Shown here one piece after another: positions 1-5,986 of a DNA stretch of 9,696 bases. Position 1 is the first letter of the stretch. Every line of letters starts with the position of its first letter. Source of the stretch: Planctomycetota bacterium (GTDB lineage Bacteria > Planctomycetota > Planctomycetia > Isosphaerales > Isosphaeraceae); contig JAKAUH010000288.1 of NCBI GenBank assembly GCA_021818605.1, forward strand, positions 1 through 9,696. Direction: 5' to 3'. Made by a program: the position numbers and the translations under genes. A model generated the notes under the pieces. That model made no database searches. It had not been told where the DNA came from and saw only the letters and a list, made by a program, of their open reading frames with translations.

Positions 1-726
1 ACCGACCGGCGCGAGGGTCAAGCTGGCGACTTCACCCTTCGCATGAGCCTCGCGCCCAGGCACCCGCACAATCTGCACGCCCCATCCCGGCGCCTCGACG
101 CGCATCTCGCCCGGCGCGCCCGCGTTCCAGCCCACGATCGCGACCTGTCCGTTCGCATCCGCGGTCGCCGCCAGCGCCTTCGCCACCGGCTCGGGGATCG
201 CGACATCGCCGGCGCGACCGGGCGTGACGCGCGCCCCGGCCACCGGCTGGCCGTCGGCCGTGCGGACCACGAACGCGGCGCCCGTCGTCTCACCGAGCCC
301 GACCCGCGCCGGCGGGTCATCCGCCAGCACAACGCGAGCGATCCGCCGGAACCCCACGCGCCGGGAGGTTCCCTCGCCGGCGATGGCCCAGACCGCCATC
401 GGCGGCGGCGACCGCATCGCGACGACCTCGGCCGGCACTTCCAGCGTGAACCGCCCGTCTTCGCCGCTGCGCCCGTGGACCAGGATCGTCGGCGCGCCCT
501 CATCGAGCGTGGTCGAATACCGATACCAGAGCTCCATCCCGGCCCGGCGCCCCTCGTCGAGCGATTGCGCCAGGGCCAGCCAGACCTCGGCCCCCGCGAC
601 CGGCCGATCCGACGCATCCACGACCACCCCGGCGACCGGGATCGGCTTCGGATCAGCCGACACCGGTGCCTGGGCTTGGGCCATGGCCATGGCCATCATC
701 GCCAGCAAGATCGTCGCGGCTACCAT
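1..726 (-). CDS. Secreted carboxypeptidase-regulatory-like domain protein, N-terminal part (runs off left edge)
   Basis: An uninterrupted minus-strand frame of 242 codons from ATG at 726 to the window edge, so the C-terminus is missing. Residues 1-20 look like a signal peptide: a hydrophobic Ala/Met/Leu core followed by AQAQA, with cleavage likely near residues 18-20. The n-region lacks the usual positive charge. Two similar segments follow. Residues 29-100 contain VAGVVVDASDRPVAGAEVWL and then GEDGRFTLEVP. Residues 150-225 contain FVVRTADGQPVAGARVTP and then DANGQVAIVGW. The pattern G-x-V-x-D-x-x-G-x-P-V-x-G-A-x-V followed by D-G-x-F is that of carboxypeptidase-regulatory-like (transthyretin-like) beta-sandwich domains, which usually mediate adhesion or stability of exported proteins rather than catalysis. 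GGAAGG lies about 12 bases before the start, a modest ribosome site. It is co-directional with the DUF1559 gene but 715 bp of repeats separate them. The family assignment is good; the role is unknown. Confidence 0.82.
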   Translation of the reverse strand, partial: MVAATILLAMMAMAMAQAQAPVSADPKPIPVAGVVVDASDRPVAGAEVWLALAQSLDEGRRAGMELWYRYSTTLDEGAPTILVHGRSGEDGRFTLEVPAEVVAMRSPPPMAVWAIAGEGTSRRVGFRRIARVVLADDPPARVGLGETTGAAFVVRTADGQPVAGARVTPGRAGDVAIPEPVAKALAATADANGQVAIVGWNAGAPGEMRVEAPGWGVQIVRVPGREAHAKGEVASLTLAPVG

Positions 727-768
727 GGTGTCCGTCCACCTTCCGAACGATGCGGCGTGCCTTATCAA

Positions 769-780
769 TGACAGATGTCA
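769..780. promoter_or_regulatory. Palindrome TGACAGATGTCA upstream of the secreted-protein gene
   Basis: TGACA and TGTCA form an inverted repeat with a two-base centre, 43 bases before the ATG at 726. On the minus strand it overlaps a perfect TTGACA hexamer (776-781), which could be a -35 element, but the bases 17 downstream (ACGCCG) do not resemble a -10 box. It may be an operator or part of a promoter. It sits in the most AT-rich short stretch of the area, which favours a regulatory role but does not prove it. Confidence 0.28.
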
Positions 781-835
781 AGGCCGACGATAACCGGCGG
801 GTCGGGGAGGGTCAAGGTTGTCCGCCGGGAAGTCG

Positions 836-874
836 GTCGGGCAGTCCTGCCCAACGCGGGCCCGAACCCGCCCG
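836..874. repeat. Family A double-hairpin repeat, copy 1
   Basis: A 39-base unit with two small stem-loops. The first pairs GTCGGGC (836-842) with GCCCAAC (849-855), with one mismatch. The second pairs GCGGG (856-860) with CCCGC (867-871) around a six-base loop. It matches the copy at 1211-1249 at 33 of 39 positions in the same orientation, and most differences fall in the loops. The two copies bracket the family B array. Confidence 0.7.
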
Positions 875-884
875 ATCCGCCGAA

Positions 885-1191
885 GTAGGTCAGGCTTTCA
901 GCCTGACACCGATCCGCCCGGACGGACCGTCCCGTGTCAGGCTGGAAAGCCTGACCTACGCCGTCCCGATCCGCCCAGACCGACGGACCGTCCCGTGTCA
1001 GGCTGGAAAGCCTGACCTACGCCGTCCCGATCCGCCCGGACGGACCGTCCCGTGTCAGGCTGGAAAGCCTGACCTACGCCGATCCGACCCGCCCGCCCGG
1101 CCCGAAGTCGGTCAGGCTTTTAGCCTGACGCCGACCCGCCCGGCCGTCCCGTCCCGTCCCATCCCGTGTCAGGCTGGAAAGCCTGACCTAC
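885..1191. repeat. Family B palindromic repeat array, six copies (REP-like)
   Basis: Six copies of a 23-27 base element whose core is an 8-bp perfect stem GTCAGGCT/AGCCTGAC, flanked on one side by CTAC(G). Copies in plus orientation lie at 934-960, 995-1021, 1052-1078 and 1166-1191, all with a GGAA loop. Copies in minus orientation lie at 885-907 (loop TTC) and 1107-1129 (loop TTT). Copies 2-4 are spaced 61 and 57 bp start to start, and the DNA between them is itself nearly identical (gatccgcccggacggaccgt), so they grew as a tandem duplication. In RNA the loop GGAA fits the stable GNRA tetraloop class. No transposase or RAYT gene is in the window. It resembles bacterial repetitive extragenic palindromes. 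Function is unknown; terminator, mRNA-stabiliser or mobile-element roles are all possible. Confidence 0.9.
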
Positions 1192-1210
1192 TTCAAATCT
1201 GTCCGCGTCC

Positions 1211-1249
1211 GTCGGGCGTTCGTGCCCGACGCGGGTCTGAACCCGCCCG
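1211..1249. repeat. Family A double-hairpin repeat, copy 2
   Basis: Same 39-base unit as at 836-874, here with a perfect 7-bp stem GTCGGGC/GCCCGAC (1211-1217 with 1224-1230) followed by GCGGG/CCCGC (1231-1235 with 1242-1246). It closes the right side of the family B array, giving a nested A-B6-A arrangement. Confidence 0.7.
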
Positions 1250-1275
1250 CGCCGCCCCGCTTCGGCCGGAACGGA

Positions 1276-1304
1276 GTCGGGCAAGACGGCCCGCGGCTGT
1301 CTTG
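1276..1304. repeat. Degenerate family A half-copy with alternative hairpin
   Basis: GTCGGGC, a six-base loop and GCCCG repeat the first half of family A (stem 1278-1282 with 1289-1293). The same stretch can form a competing stem CAAGAC/GTCTTG (1282-1287 with 1299-1304). The two stems share bases, so only one can form at a time. It directly abuts the first family C hairpin. Confidence 0.45.
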
Positions 1305-1307
1305 TAG

Positions 1308-1408
1308 GGTGGGCATTGCCCACCAGCTCGAGGCCTCGACCGGTGAGCGATGCCCACCCCCGCTATCCAACCGCCCCGCAGAGGCTGACCGGTGGCCGAT
1401 GCCCACCC
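1308..1408. repeat. Family C palindromic repeats, three copies
   Basis: The first copy, GGTGGGCATTGCCCACC (1308-1324), is a perfect inverted repeat with 8-bp arms around one base. Two related copies lie at 1338-1359 and 1387-1408: each is a 22-base unit beginning GACCGGTG and ending GATGCCCACCC, 20 of 22 identical, 49 bp apart. Read on the minus strand, all three begin GGTGGGCA and end in CACC, so each can fold. They lie 34 to 134 bp beyond the DUF1559 stop codon, where hairpins could protect or end its transcript, but no T-tract follows any stem. Confidence 0.72.
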
Positions 1409-1441
1409 GACATCATCTTGCCGCCCCGCCGAGACAGACTG

Positions 1442-2464
1442 TCAGAACGCATCCGCCCCGATCACCTCGCCGCCGGCTCGGGTGCCCAGCGCGCTCCACG
1501 CCGAGAGCGCCACGCTCGACTTCACGAAGCGGATCGAGCCGTCCAGCAACAAGACATTCACGCCGCCGGGGTGCATCGAACTGGCCGCGATGAACGAATC
1601 CACGTTGCCAAACGCCGCGCTCACCGCGCACGACGGCTGATTGGGTGTCATCACGTGATAATATGGTCCGCCCCGCCCGGTGTCCTGCAAGGTCCAGTAC
1701 TCGCCCTTGAAGTCCCAGAGCGGCGCGCTGGCCGCCCGGCAGGCGGCCTGGTCGTTGGCCGCTCCGCCGTTGGAATACGACGCGATGGAGTAGACCAGGT
1801 TCGGGCCAGGCGTGTTCTGGCCCGAGGTCCCCTTGACCCACTCGCCGAAGCCCGCGGTGTTGCTGGTGCCATCCGTGATCGTCGCCATCCGCACGACGCT
1901 GCCGAAATACGGATTGCCGCCCAGCCACCACGCGGTGCCCGTCTTGCGCCCGGCGGTGTTCCAGCGATTGACCCCGCCGTTGACGGCGTAGTTCACCGTC
2001 GTGACCGGGGCCGAATACCCCCCGGCCAGGTTCTGGGTGCTGCCAGGGTTCGCGTCGGATGGGCAGAGATAGCCCGGGATCGGCGTGGACATCACCGTCG
2101 TGTTCGCCGGGACCGCGGCGCCGTTGAAAACGTCGCCGATCAGGAAGTTGTAGGCGTCGTAAACCGCCCGCTGCTCCAGGTAATTCGTCAGCCGCAGGTG
2201 GATCGAGGCCGTCTGCGGCACCCGGCCGCTGCCGGTCGAGTTCCCGTTGATGTCCACACTTCCACAGGGCGGAAACGCGTCATAAGTCGTATGATACTGG
2301 TGCATCGCCAGGCCGATCTGCTTCATGTTGTTGCTGCATTGCATGCGCCGGGCGGCCTCGCGCGCCGCCTGCACGGCCGGCAGCAACAGGCCGATCAGCA
2401 CGGCGATGATCGCGATCGCCACCAGAAGCTCGATCAACGTGAATCCGCGACGGGAAGGACTCAT
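1442..2464 (-). CDS. DUF1559 (SBP_bac_10) protein with prepilin-type N-terminus and H-X9-DG motif
   Basis: 340 residues, the usual length for this planctomycete-enriched family. Residues 7-12 carry the type IV prepilin processing motif G-FTLIE, with Gly7 before the cleavage point and Glu at position +5 of the mature chain. A hydrophobic helix follows to about residue 30 and continues into QAAREAARRMQCSNNMKQIG. Near the C-terminus His298 and Asp308-Gly309 form the H-X9-DG signature (HPGGVNVLLLDGSIRFV), and the protein ends with ALGTRAGGEVIGADAF, also typical. A prepilin peptidase would process it, and it would sit at the inner membrane or in a pseudopilus-like assembly. Planctomycete genomes carry many paralogues whose function is not established. 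The ATG at 2464 is supported by a strong Shine-Dalgarno and by the MSPSRRGFTL start typical of the family. It is transcribed divergently from the sigma factor, with family C hairpins just downstream. Confidence 0.95.
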   Translation of the reverse strand: MSPSRRGFTLIELLVAIAIIAVLIGLLLPAVQAAREAARRMQCSNNMKQIGLAMHQYHTTYDAFPPCGSVDINGNSTGSGRVPQTASIHLRLTNYLEQRAVYDAYNFLIGDVFNGAAVPANTTVMSTPIPGYLCPSDANPGSTQNLAGGYSAPVTTVNYAVNGGVNRWNTAGRKTGTAWWLGGNPYFGSVVRMATITDGTSNTAGFGEWVKGTSGQNTPGPNLVYSIASYSNGGAANDQAACRAASAPLWDFKGEYWTLQDTGRGGPYYHVMTPNQPSCAVSAAFGNVDSFIAASSMHPGGVNVLLLDGSIRFVKSSVALSAWSALGTRAGGEVIGADAF

Positions 2465-2467
2465 GAC

Positions 2468-2476
2468 ATCACCTCC
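2468..2476 (-). promoter_or_regulatory. Very strong Shine-Dalgarno of the DUF1559 gene
   Basis: The minus strand reads GGAGGTGAT, complementary over nine bases to the 16S anti-SD core. There are seven bases from GGAGG to the ATG at 2464. It is much stronger than the ribosome sites of the other genes here and fixes the start. Confidence 0.85.
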
Positions 2477-2488
2477 GTCAAGGTCATT

Positions 2489-2555
2489 GCCGATCGGCCA
2501 GGGACCGGACAGAAAGACGCCACACGGGCGGTCCGGGGCAATCGGCCAGGCCGAT
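2489..2555. promoter_or_regulatory. Two related palindromes in the DUF1559 leader
   Basis: GCCGATCGGC (2489-2498) is a perfect 10-bp palindrome. ATCGGCCAGGCCGAT (2541-2555) has 7-bp arms around one A. They share the word ATCGGCCAGG (2493-2502 and 2541-2550). Between them GGACCG (2502-2507) can pair with CGGTCC (2529-2534). They lie 25 to 91 bp before the DUF1559 ATG, where operators or leader structures would be expected. GC-rich DNA yields such palindromes by chance, so confidence is low. Confidence 0.3.
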
Positions 2556-2629
2556 CCCGTCCGCTCGAGGCGCCGGCGGCAATGGATCTTCTGGGGGGTG
2601 AGTCGGGTAGGAGCGGACAGTCTCGGAGT

Positions 2630-2668
2630 TTCACGCAGAGACGCCGAGAGGGCAGAGACGCGGAGAAG
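2630..2668 (+). repeat. Family D repeat, left copy (GCAGAGACGC type)
   Basis: A purine-biased unit beginning TTCACGCAGAGACGC and ending GCGGAGAAG, with GAGGGCAGAGACGC in the middle. Its near-complement is at 2858-2904, so the two form a long imperfect inverted repeat around 2669-2857. Low-complexity CAGAGACG units of this kind are extragenic repeats I associate with planctomycete genomes; that association is from general knowledge and not tested here. Confidence 0.72.
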
Positions 2669-2690
2669 ACCGGAGGGTTCGGAATCCGGG

Positions 2691-2770
2691 TTTCACGCCG
2701 AGTCGAAGAGAAGATGGAGTCGAGGCTTCACGCAGTGATGCAAGAGGGGGGAAGGGCAGAGAGCGAATAG
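2691..2770 (+). repeat. Degenerate family D copies
   Basis: Two decayed direct copies: TTTCACGCCGAGTCGAAGAG begins at 2691, and a second begins CTTCACGCAGTGATGC near 2727 and continues as GAAGGGCAGAGAGCGAATAG. Both keep the TTCACGC start and an AGAG-rich tail but have lost the regular CAGAGACG pattern. No coding signal is visible. Confidence 0.45.
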
Positions 2771-2783
2771 GGATAAGGTGAGA

Positions 2784-2838
2784 CGCATTCGAACCTTCGG
2801 GTCGAGCCAGCCGTGGGACCTTGCGTTCGACGAATGCG
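2784..2838. repeat. Inverted repeat CGCATTCG/CGAATGCG inside the family D pair
   Basis: CGCATTCG (2784-2791) and CGAATGCG (2831-2838) are perfect complements with a 39-base loop. It lies at the centre of the segment bracketed by the family D copies, between two divergent genes. It could be a structured part of that element or a protein site; nothing shows which. Confidence 0.35.
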
Positions 2839-2857
2839 ACGGGGACGGACTCCAGTT

Positions 2858-2904
2858 TTCTCTGCGTCTCTGCCCTCTCTGCGTCTCTGCGTCTCCGAGT
2901 GAAG
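2858..2904 (-). repeat. Family D repeat, right copy in inverted orientation
   Basis: A pyrimidine-rich stretch whose complement begins CTTCACTCGGAGACGCAGAG, contains GAGGGCAGAGACGC as the left copy does, and ends GCAGAGAA. It has one more GACGCAGA unit than the copy at 2630-2668. It ends 91 bp before the sigma factor start, so a sigma promoter would lie within or just after it. I saw no clear -35/-10 pair. Confidence 0.72.
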
Positions 2905-2977
2905 CTCTTCTGCTTCCGTCCATCGCCGCGTGAAATCCGGTGGCAGCATCGAGGGTTGCGGCTCCGCCGCGCCAGGC

Positions 2978-2986
2978 CCGTGGGAG
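2978..2986 (+). promoter_or_regulatory. Ribosome site deciding the sigma factor start
   Basis: CCGTGGGAG ends nine bases before GTG 2996. The identical nine bases at the identical distance precede the kinase ATG, supporting both start choices. Confidence 0.6.
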
Positions 2987-2995
2987 ATTGATGAC

Positions 2996-3604
2996 GTGTC
3001 GCACGAGAACTCGGTGACGGTCTGGATCGACGGGGTCAAGGCGGGGGACGGTGACGATATCGCCCGGCTGTGGGAGCGGTATTTCGGCCGATTGGTCCGG
3101 CTGGCCGGGGCGAAGCTGCCGCCGAACGCGCGGCGGTCGTTCGATGAGGAGGATGTGGCGCTCAGCGCCTTCCGGGACTTTTGCGACCGCGCCGGCCGCG
3201 GGCAATTTCCGCAGCTCGACGATCGCGATGACCTGTGGCGGCTGCTGGCGACGATCACCGTGCGCAAGGCCCTGGAAACCATGCGCCACCAGTCGCGGCA
3301 GAAGCGCGGCGGTGGTCGGGTGCAGGGCGAGTCGGCGCTCATGGGCGGTGAGGAATCCGGGAACGACGTCGTGGTCGAGGTCCTGAGCCGCGAGCCCAGC
3401 CCCGCGGAGGTCGCCACCTTCGCCGAGGATTACGCCCGGTTCCTCGAGCGGCTTGATGACTGCACCCTGCGGCAAATCGCCCAGCGCCGGCTCGAAGGTT
3501 TTTCGAGCGCCGAGATCGCCACCGAGCTGAACGTCTCGACCAAGACCGTGGATCGCAAACTCCAGCTCATCCGCGCGATCTGGAGCCGGGATCAGGGGGA
3601 GTAG
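2996..3604 (+). CDS. ECF-type RNA polymerase sigma factor (Sigma70_ECF family)
   Basis: 202 residues from GTG at 2996. The sequence opens with MSHENSVTVWIDGVKAGDGD and continues RLWERYFGRLVRLAG (from residue 24), the start typical of planctomycete ECF sigma factors. Region 2 spans roughly residues 20-100, including DEEDVALSAFRDFCDR and the LWRLLATITVRKALE helix. Region 4 is at about 155-196, with the helix-turn-helix FSSAEIATELNVSTKTVDRKLQLIRAIW. An upstream GTG at 2930 keeps the frame open but has no ribosome site and would add 22 unconserved residues, while GGGAG lies nine bases before 2996. No anti-sigma factor is adjacent; the next gene is a Ser/Thr kinase. This fits ECF groups in planctomycetes thought to be controlled by the linked kinase, which is inference for this protein. 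Regulon unknown. Confidence 0.93.
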   Translation: MSHENSVTVWIDGVKAGDGDDIARLWERYFGRLVRLAGAKLPPNARRSFDEEDVALSAFRDFCDRAGRGQFPQLDDRDDLWRLLATITVRKALETMRHQSRQKRGGGRVQGESALMGGEESGNDVVVEVLSREPSPAEVATFAEDYARFLERLDDCTLRQIAQRRLEGFSSAEIATELNVSTKTVDRKLQLIRAIWSRDQGE

Positions 3605-3650
3605 CGGCAAGTGGCAAGTGACTGGTGGCCAGGCGATTTCAAGACGGGCA

Positions 3651-3659
3651 CCGTGGGAG
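3651..3659 (+). promoter_or_regulatory. Ribosome site deciding the kinase start
   Basis: CCGTGGGAG ends nine bases before ATG 3669. The alternative GTG at 3618 has only a weak GGCAAG directly before it and would add 17 residues with no family match. Confidence 0.6.
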
Positions 3660-3668
3660 CGAAGAGCG

Positions 3669-5906
3669 ATGGAGCCTCGAGGACCAGACCGACCGACGCT
3701 GGGCGAGCCGGTTGTCTCGGTGACGGGGCTGATGCAGGTTGACGCAGCCTGCGATCGCTTCGAGGACGATTGCCGCGCGGGGCGGGCGCCCGACCTGGTC
3801 GAGTACCTGGCCGGGGCATCAGCGGACGTCCGGGCGCGGTTGCTCCGCGAGCTGCTGGTGCTGGATCGCGAGTACCGGCGCGGTCGGGGTGAGCGCGCCG
3901 ACGCGGAGTTCTACCGCGAGCGGTTCCCGGAACACGTCGACGTCGTCGACTCGGTGTTCCGATCGCTGACGGTCGTGTCGGCCCCGGACGGGTCCGTCGA
4001 CCCCGACGGCGAGACGCGGCGGTTCGATCCGACCGCGGAAGACCGGAAAGGCGAATCGGAGGATCCTGGATGCGACGATCTGCGCTCGGCCGGCTACGAG
4101 GTGATTCGCCTGCTGGGCCGCGGCGGGATGGGCGTCGTGTACGAGGCGCGGCAGACCTCGCTCGATCGCCTGGTGGCGATCAAGCTGGTGCGGTCCGGGA
4201 GCTTCGCCAGCGATTCGGAGGTCGTCCGGTTCCGCAACGAGGCCGAGGCGGTCGCCCAGCTCGACCATCCGCACATCGTGCCGATCCACGAGGTGGGTAG
4301 CCACCGCGGCCGGCATTTCTTCAGCATGAAGCGGATCGGCGGCAGCAGCCTGGATCGGAAACTCGCGGAGTACGCCGAGGATCCGCGTGCCTCGGCCCGG
4401 CTGGTGGCGATCGTCGCCGGGGCGATCCACCACGCACATCAGCGCGGGATCCTCCACCGCGACCTGAAGCCGGCCAATATCCTGATCGACGAGGCGGGCG
4501 ATCCGCACGTCACCGACTTCGGCCTGGCGAAGCGGATCGATGGCGATGCCGGGCTGACGCAGTCGGACGCGCTGGTCGGCACCCCGTCGTACATGGCGCC
4601 GGAGCAAACCACGCGCAGCCTGGGCGCGGTGTCGACCGCGACGGATGTTTACGGGCTGGGGACGATCCTGTATGCGATGCTCGCCGGGCGGGCGCCGTTC
4701 ACGGGCACGACGCTGGTCGAGACGCTCGACCTGGTGCGGACGCAGTACCCGGAGCCGCCGTCGCGGCTGAACCCGAGGGTGCCGCGCGACCTGGAAGTCA
4801 TCTGCCGCAAGTGCCTGGAGAAGGAACCAGCTCGGCGGTATCCGAGTGCCCAGGCGCTGGCCGATGACCTGGAGCGCTGGCTCCGCGGCGAGCCGATCGT
4901 GGCACGGCCGGTGGGGCCGGTTGTGCGGGTCCTGATGTGGTGCCGGCGGAACAGGCTGGTGGCCGCCGCGGCGGTGCTGGCGCTGGCCTCGCTGATCGGC
5001 GGCCTGGCGGGCGTCACGTGGAAGTGGCGCGAGGCCGAGCGCGAGCGGGCGCGGTCCGAGGCCGTCGTGACGTTCCTCACTCGCCGGCTGTTCGGGCGGG
5101 CGGATCATGAGCTGGTCTCGCTCGGCCGCGATCCCAGCGTCCGCCAGATGATCGACGACGCGGCGGCGACCCTCGCCGGCTGGCTCGACGGCCAGCCCGA
5201 CGTCGAGGCCCAGGTGCGCGAGACGATCGGCGGGGCCTATCTATCGCTCGGGCAGTACAGGCCGGCCGAGGTGCAGCTCAAAAAGGCCGTCGAGCTGGCG
5301 GAGCGCTCGGGCGGCGCCGAGGATCGCGTGGTGCTTCGCGCCCGGGGGCTGCTCGGCACGCTGCTGGCCCGCACCGGGCGCGGCGGCGAATCCGAGGAAA
5401 TGCTCCGCCGCGACCTGGCCGACTGCCGGCGCGCGCTGGGAGCCCTCGACCCGGTCACGCTGGACGTCGCCGAACGGCTGGGCGAGTCGCTCCGGCAGCT
5501 CGGCCGACTCGACGAGGCCGAGGCGCTCTTGCGGCAGAACCTCGCCGATCGCGAGCGGGTGTTCAAGCCCGAGCATCCCGAGACGCTGCGCTCGGTGTAC
5601 CGGCTCAGCCGGCTGCTGATCGATCGGCAGCGGCTGAACGAGGCGAAGGACCTGGCGTATCGGTACGCGCACGACATCCAGTGCGCCCGAGGGTCGAACC
5701 ACCCCGATCGGATCGTCGCGCTGACGAACCAGGGAGACGTGGCGCGGGCCGCCGGCCGCCACGACGAGGCGCTGGTGTATTATCGCCAGGCCGCCGTCGA
5801 GGCCGGGCGAATCCTCGGCCCCGAGCACCCGGCGACGCGCGCCGCCGAGGCGAACCTGGCCGGATTTCTCGGTGCGCGCGGCGAGCCGGGCGGCATGACG
5901 CCGTAG
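3669..5906 (+). CDS. Membrane Ser/Thr protein kinase (Hanks type) with C-terminal TPR repeats
   Basis: 745 residues from ATG 3669. Residues about 25-105 form the N-terminal segment common in planctomycete kinases (CDRFEDDCRAGRAPDLVEYL, LLRELLVLDREYR, FYRERFPEHV). The kinase domain starts at Tyr143, with glycine loop LGRGGMGVVYEA, catalytic Lys172 in VAIK, HRDLKPAN with Asp265, DFG with Asp283, and APE Glu312, ending near 410. All catalytic residues are present, so it should be active. One transmembrane helix lies at about 430-452. The C-terminal part (about 490-740) has TPRs with a 42-residue period marked by DPVT, HPET, HPDR and HPAT, like kinesin light chain, and would lie outside the cytoplasm if the single helix spans the membrane. 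It starts 64 bp after the sigma factor, probably co-transcribed. Likely role: sensing through the TPRs and phosphorylating the sigma factor or a partner; the target is inferred. Confidence 0.94.
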   Translation: MEPRGPDRPTLGEPVVSVTGLMQVDAACDRFEDDCRAGRAPDLVEYLAGASADVRARLLRELLVLDREYRRGRGERADAEFYRERFPEHVDVVDSVFRSLTVVSAPDGSVDPDGETRRFDPTAEDRKGESEDPGCDDLRSAGYEVIRLLGRGGMGVVYEARQTSLDRLVAIKLVRSGSFASDSEVVRFRNEAEAVAQLDHPHIVPIHEVGSHRGRHFFSMKRIGGSSLDRKLAEYAEDPRASARLVAIVAGAIHHAHQRGILHRDLKPANILIDEAGDPHVTDFGLAKRIDGDAGLTQSDALVGTPSYMAPEQTTRSLGAVSTATDVYGLGTILYAMLAGRAPFTGTTLVETLDLVRTQYPEPPSRLNPRVPRDLEVICRKCLEKEPARRYPSAQALADDLERWLRGEPIVARPVGPVVRVLMWCRRNRLVAAAAVLALASLIGGLAGVTWKWREAERERARSEAVVTFLTRRLFGRADHELVSLGRDPSVRQMIDDAAATLAGWLDGQPDVEAQVRETIGGAYLSLGQYRPAEVQLKKAVELAERSGGAEDRVVLRARGLLGTLLARTGRGGESEEMLRRDLADCRRALGALDPVTLDVAERLGESLRQLGRLDEAEALLRQNLADRERVFKPEHPETLRSVYRLSRLLIDRQRLNEAKDLAYRYAHDIQCARGSNHPDRIVALTNQGDVARAAGRHDEALVYYRQAAVEAGRILGPEHPATRAAEANLAGFLGARGEPGGMTP

Positions 5907-5986
5907 AGCGAGGACGGCCCGGGCCGGCATGTCGACGGCGAGGCCGAAATGGAACGGACTGGCCGCCATGGGGTATAAAGGAGAGG

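Noticed and set aside
885..1191. CRISPR array: six palindromic repeats of about 26 bp with spacing near 57-61 bp
   Set aside because: The intervening sequences are nearly identical to one another rather than unique, orientation of the repeats alternates, spacing is irregular at the ends, and no cas gene is present.
1278..1304. Attenuator from the mutually exclusive stems CGGGC/GCCCG and CAAGAC/GTCTTG
   Set aside because: Stems are short, there is no leader ORF or T-tract, and the overlap is readily explained by a decayed family A repeat next to family C.
666..1307. Plus-strand frame of 213 codons across the repeat region
   Set aside because: Its product is just the translated B and A repeats (recurring QAGKPDLRR-like strings), with no ribosome site. 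It also begins inside the minus-strand secreted-protein gene.
1316..2770. Long plus-strand frame opposite the DUF1559 gene
   Set aside because: Product is Arg/His/Pro-rich as expected for the antisense of a GC-rich gene, while the minus strand encodes a clear family with a strong ribosome site.
3819..5108. Long minus-strand frame opposite the kinase
   Set aside because: Antisense shadow: no motifs, biased Arg/Pro/His composition, and the plus strand carries every kinase motif in order.
5915..5926. Rho-independent terminator after the kinase
   Set aside because: CGGCCCGGGCCG is a palindrome with no loop and no following T-tract.
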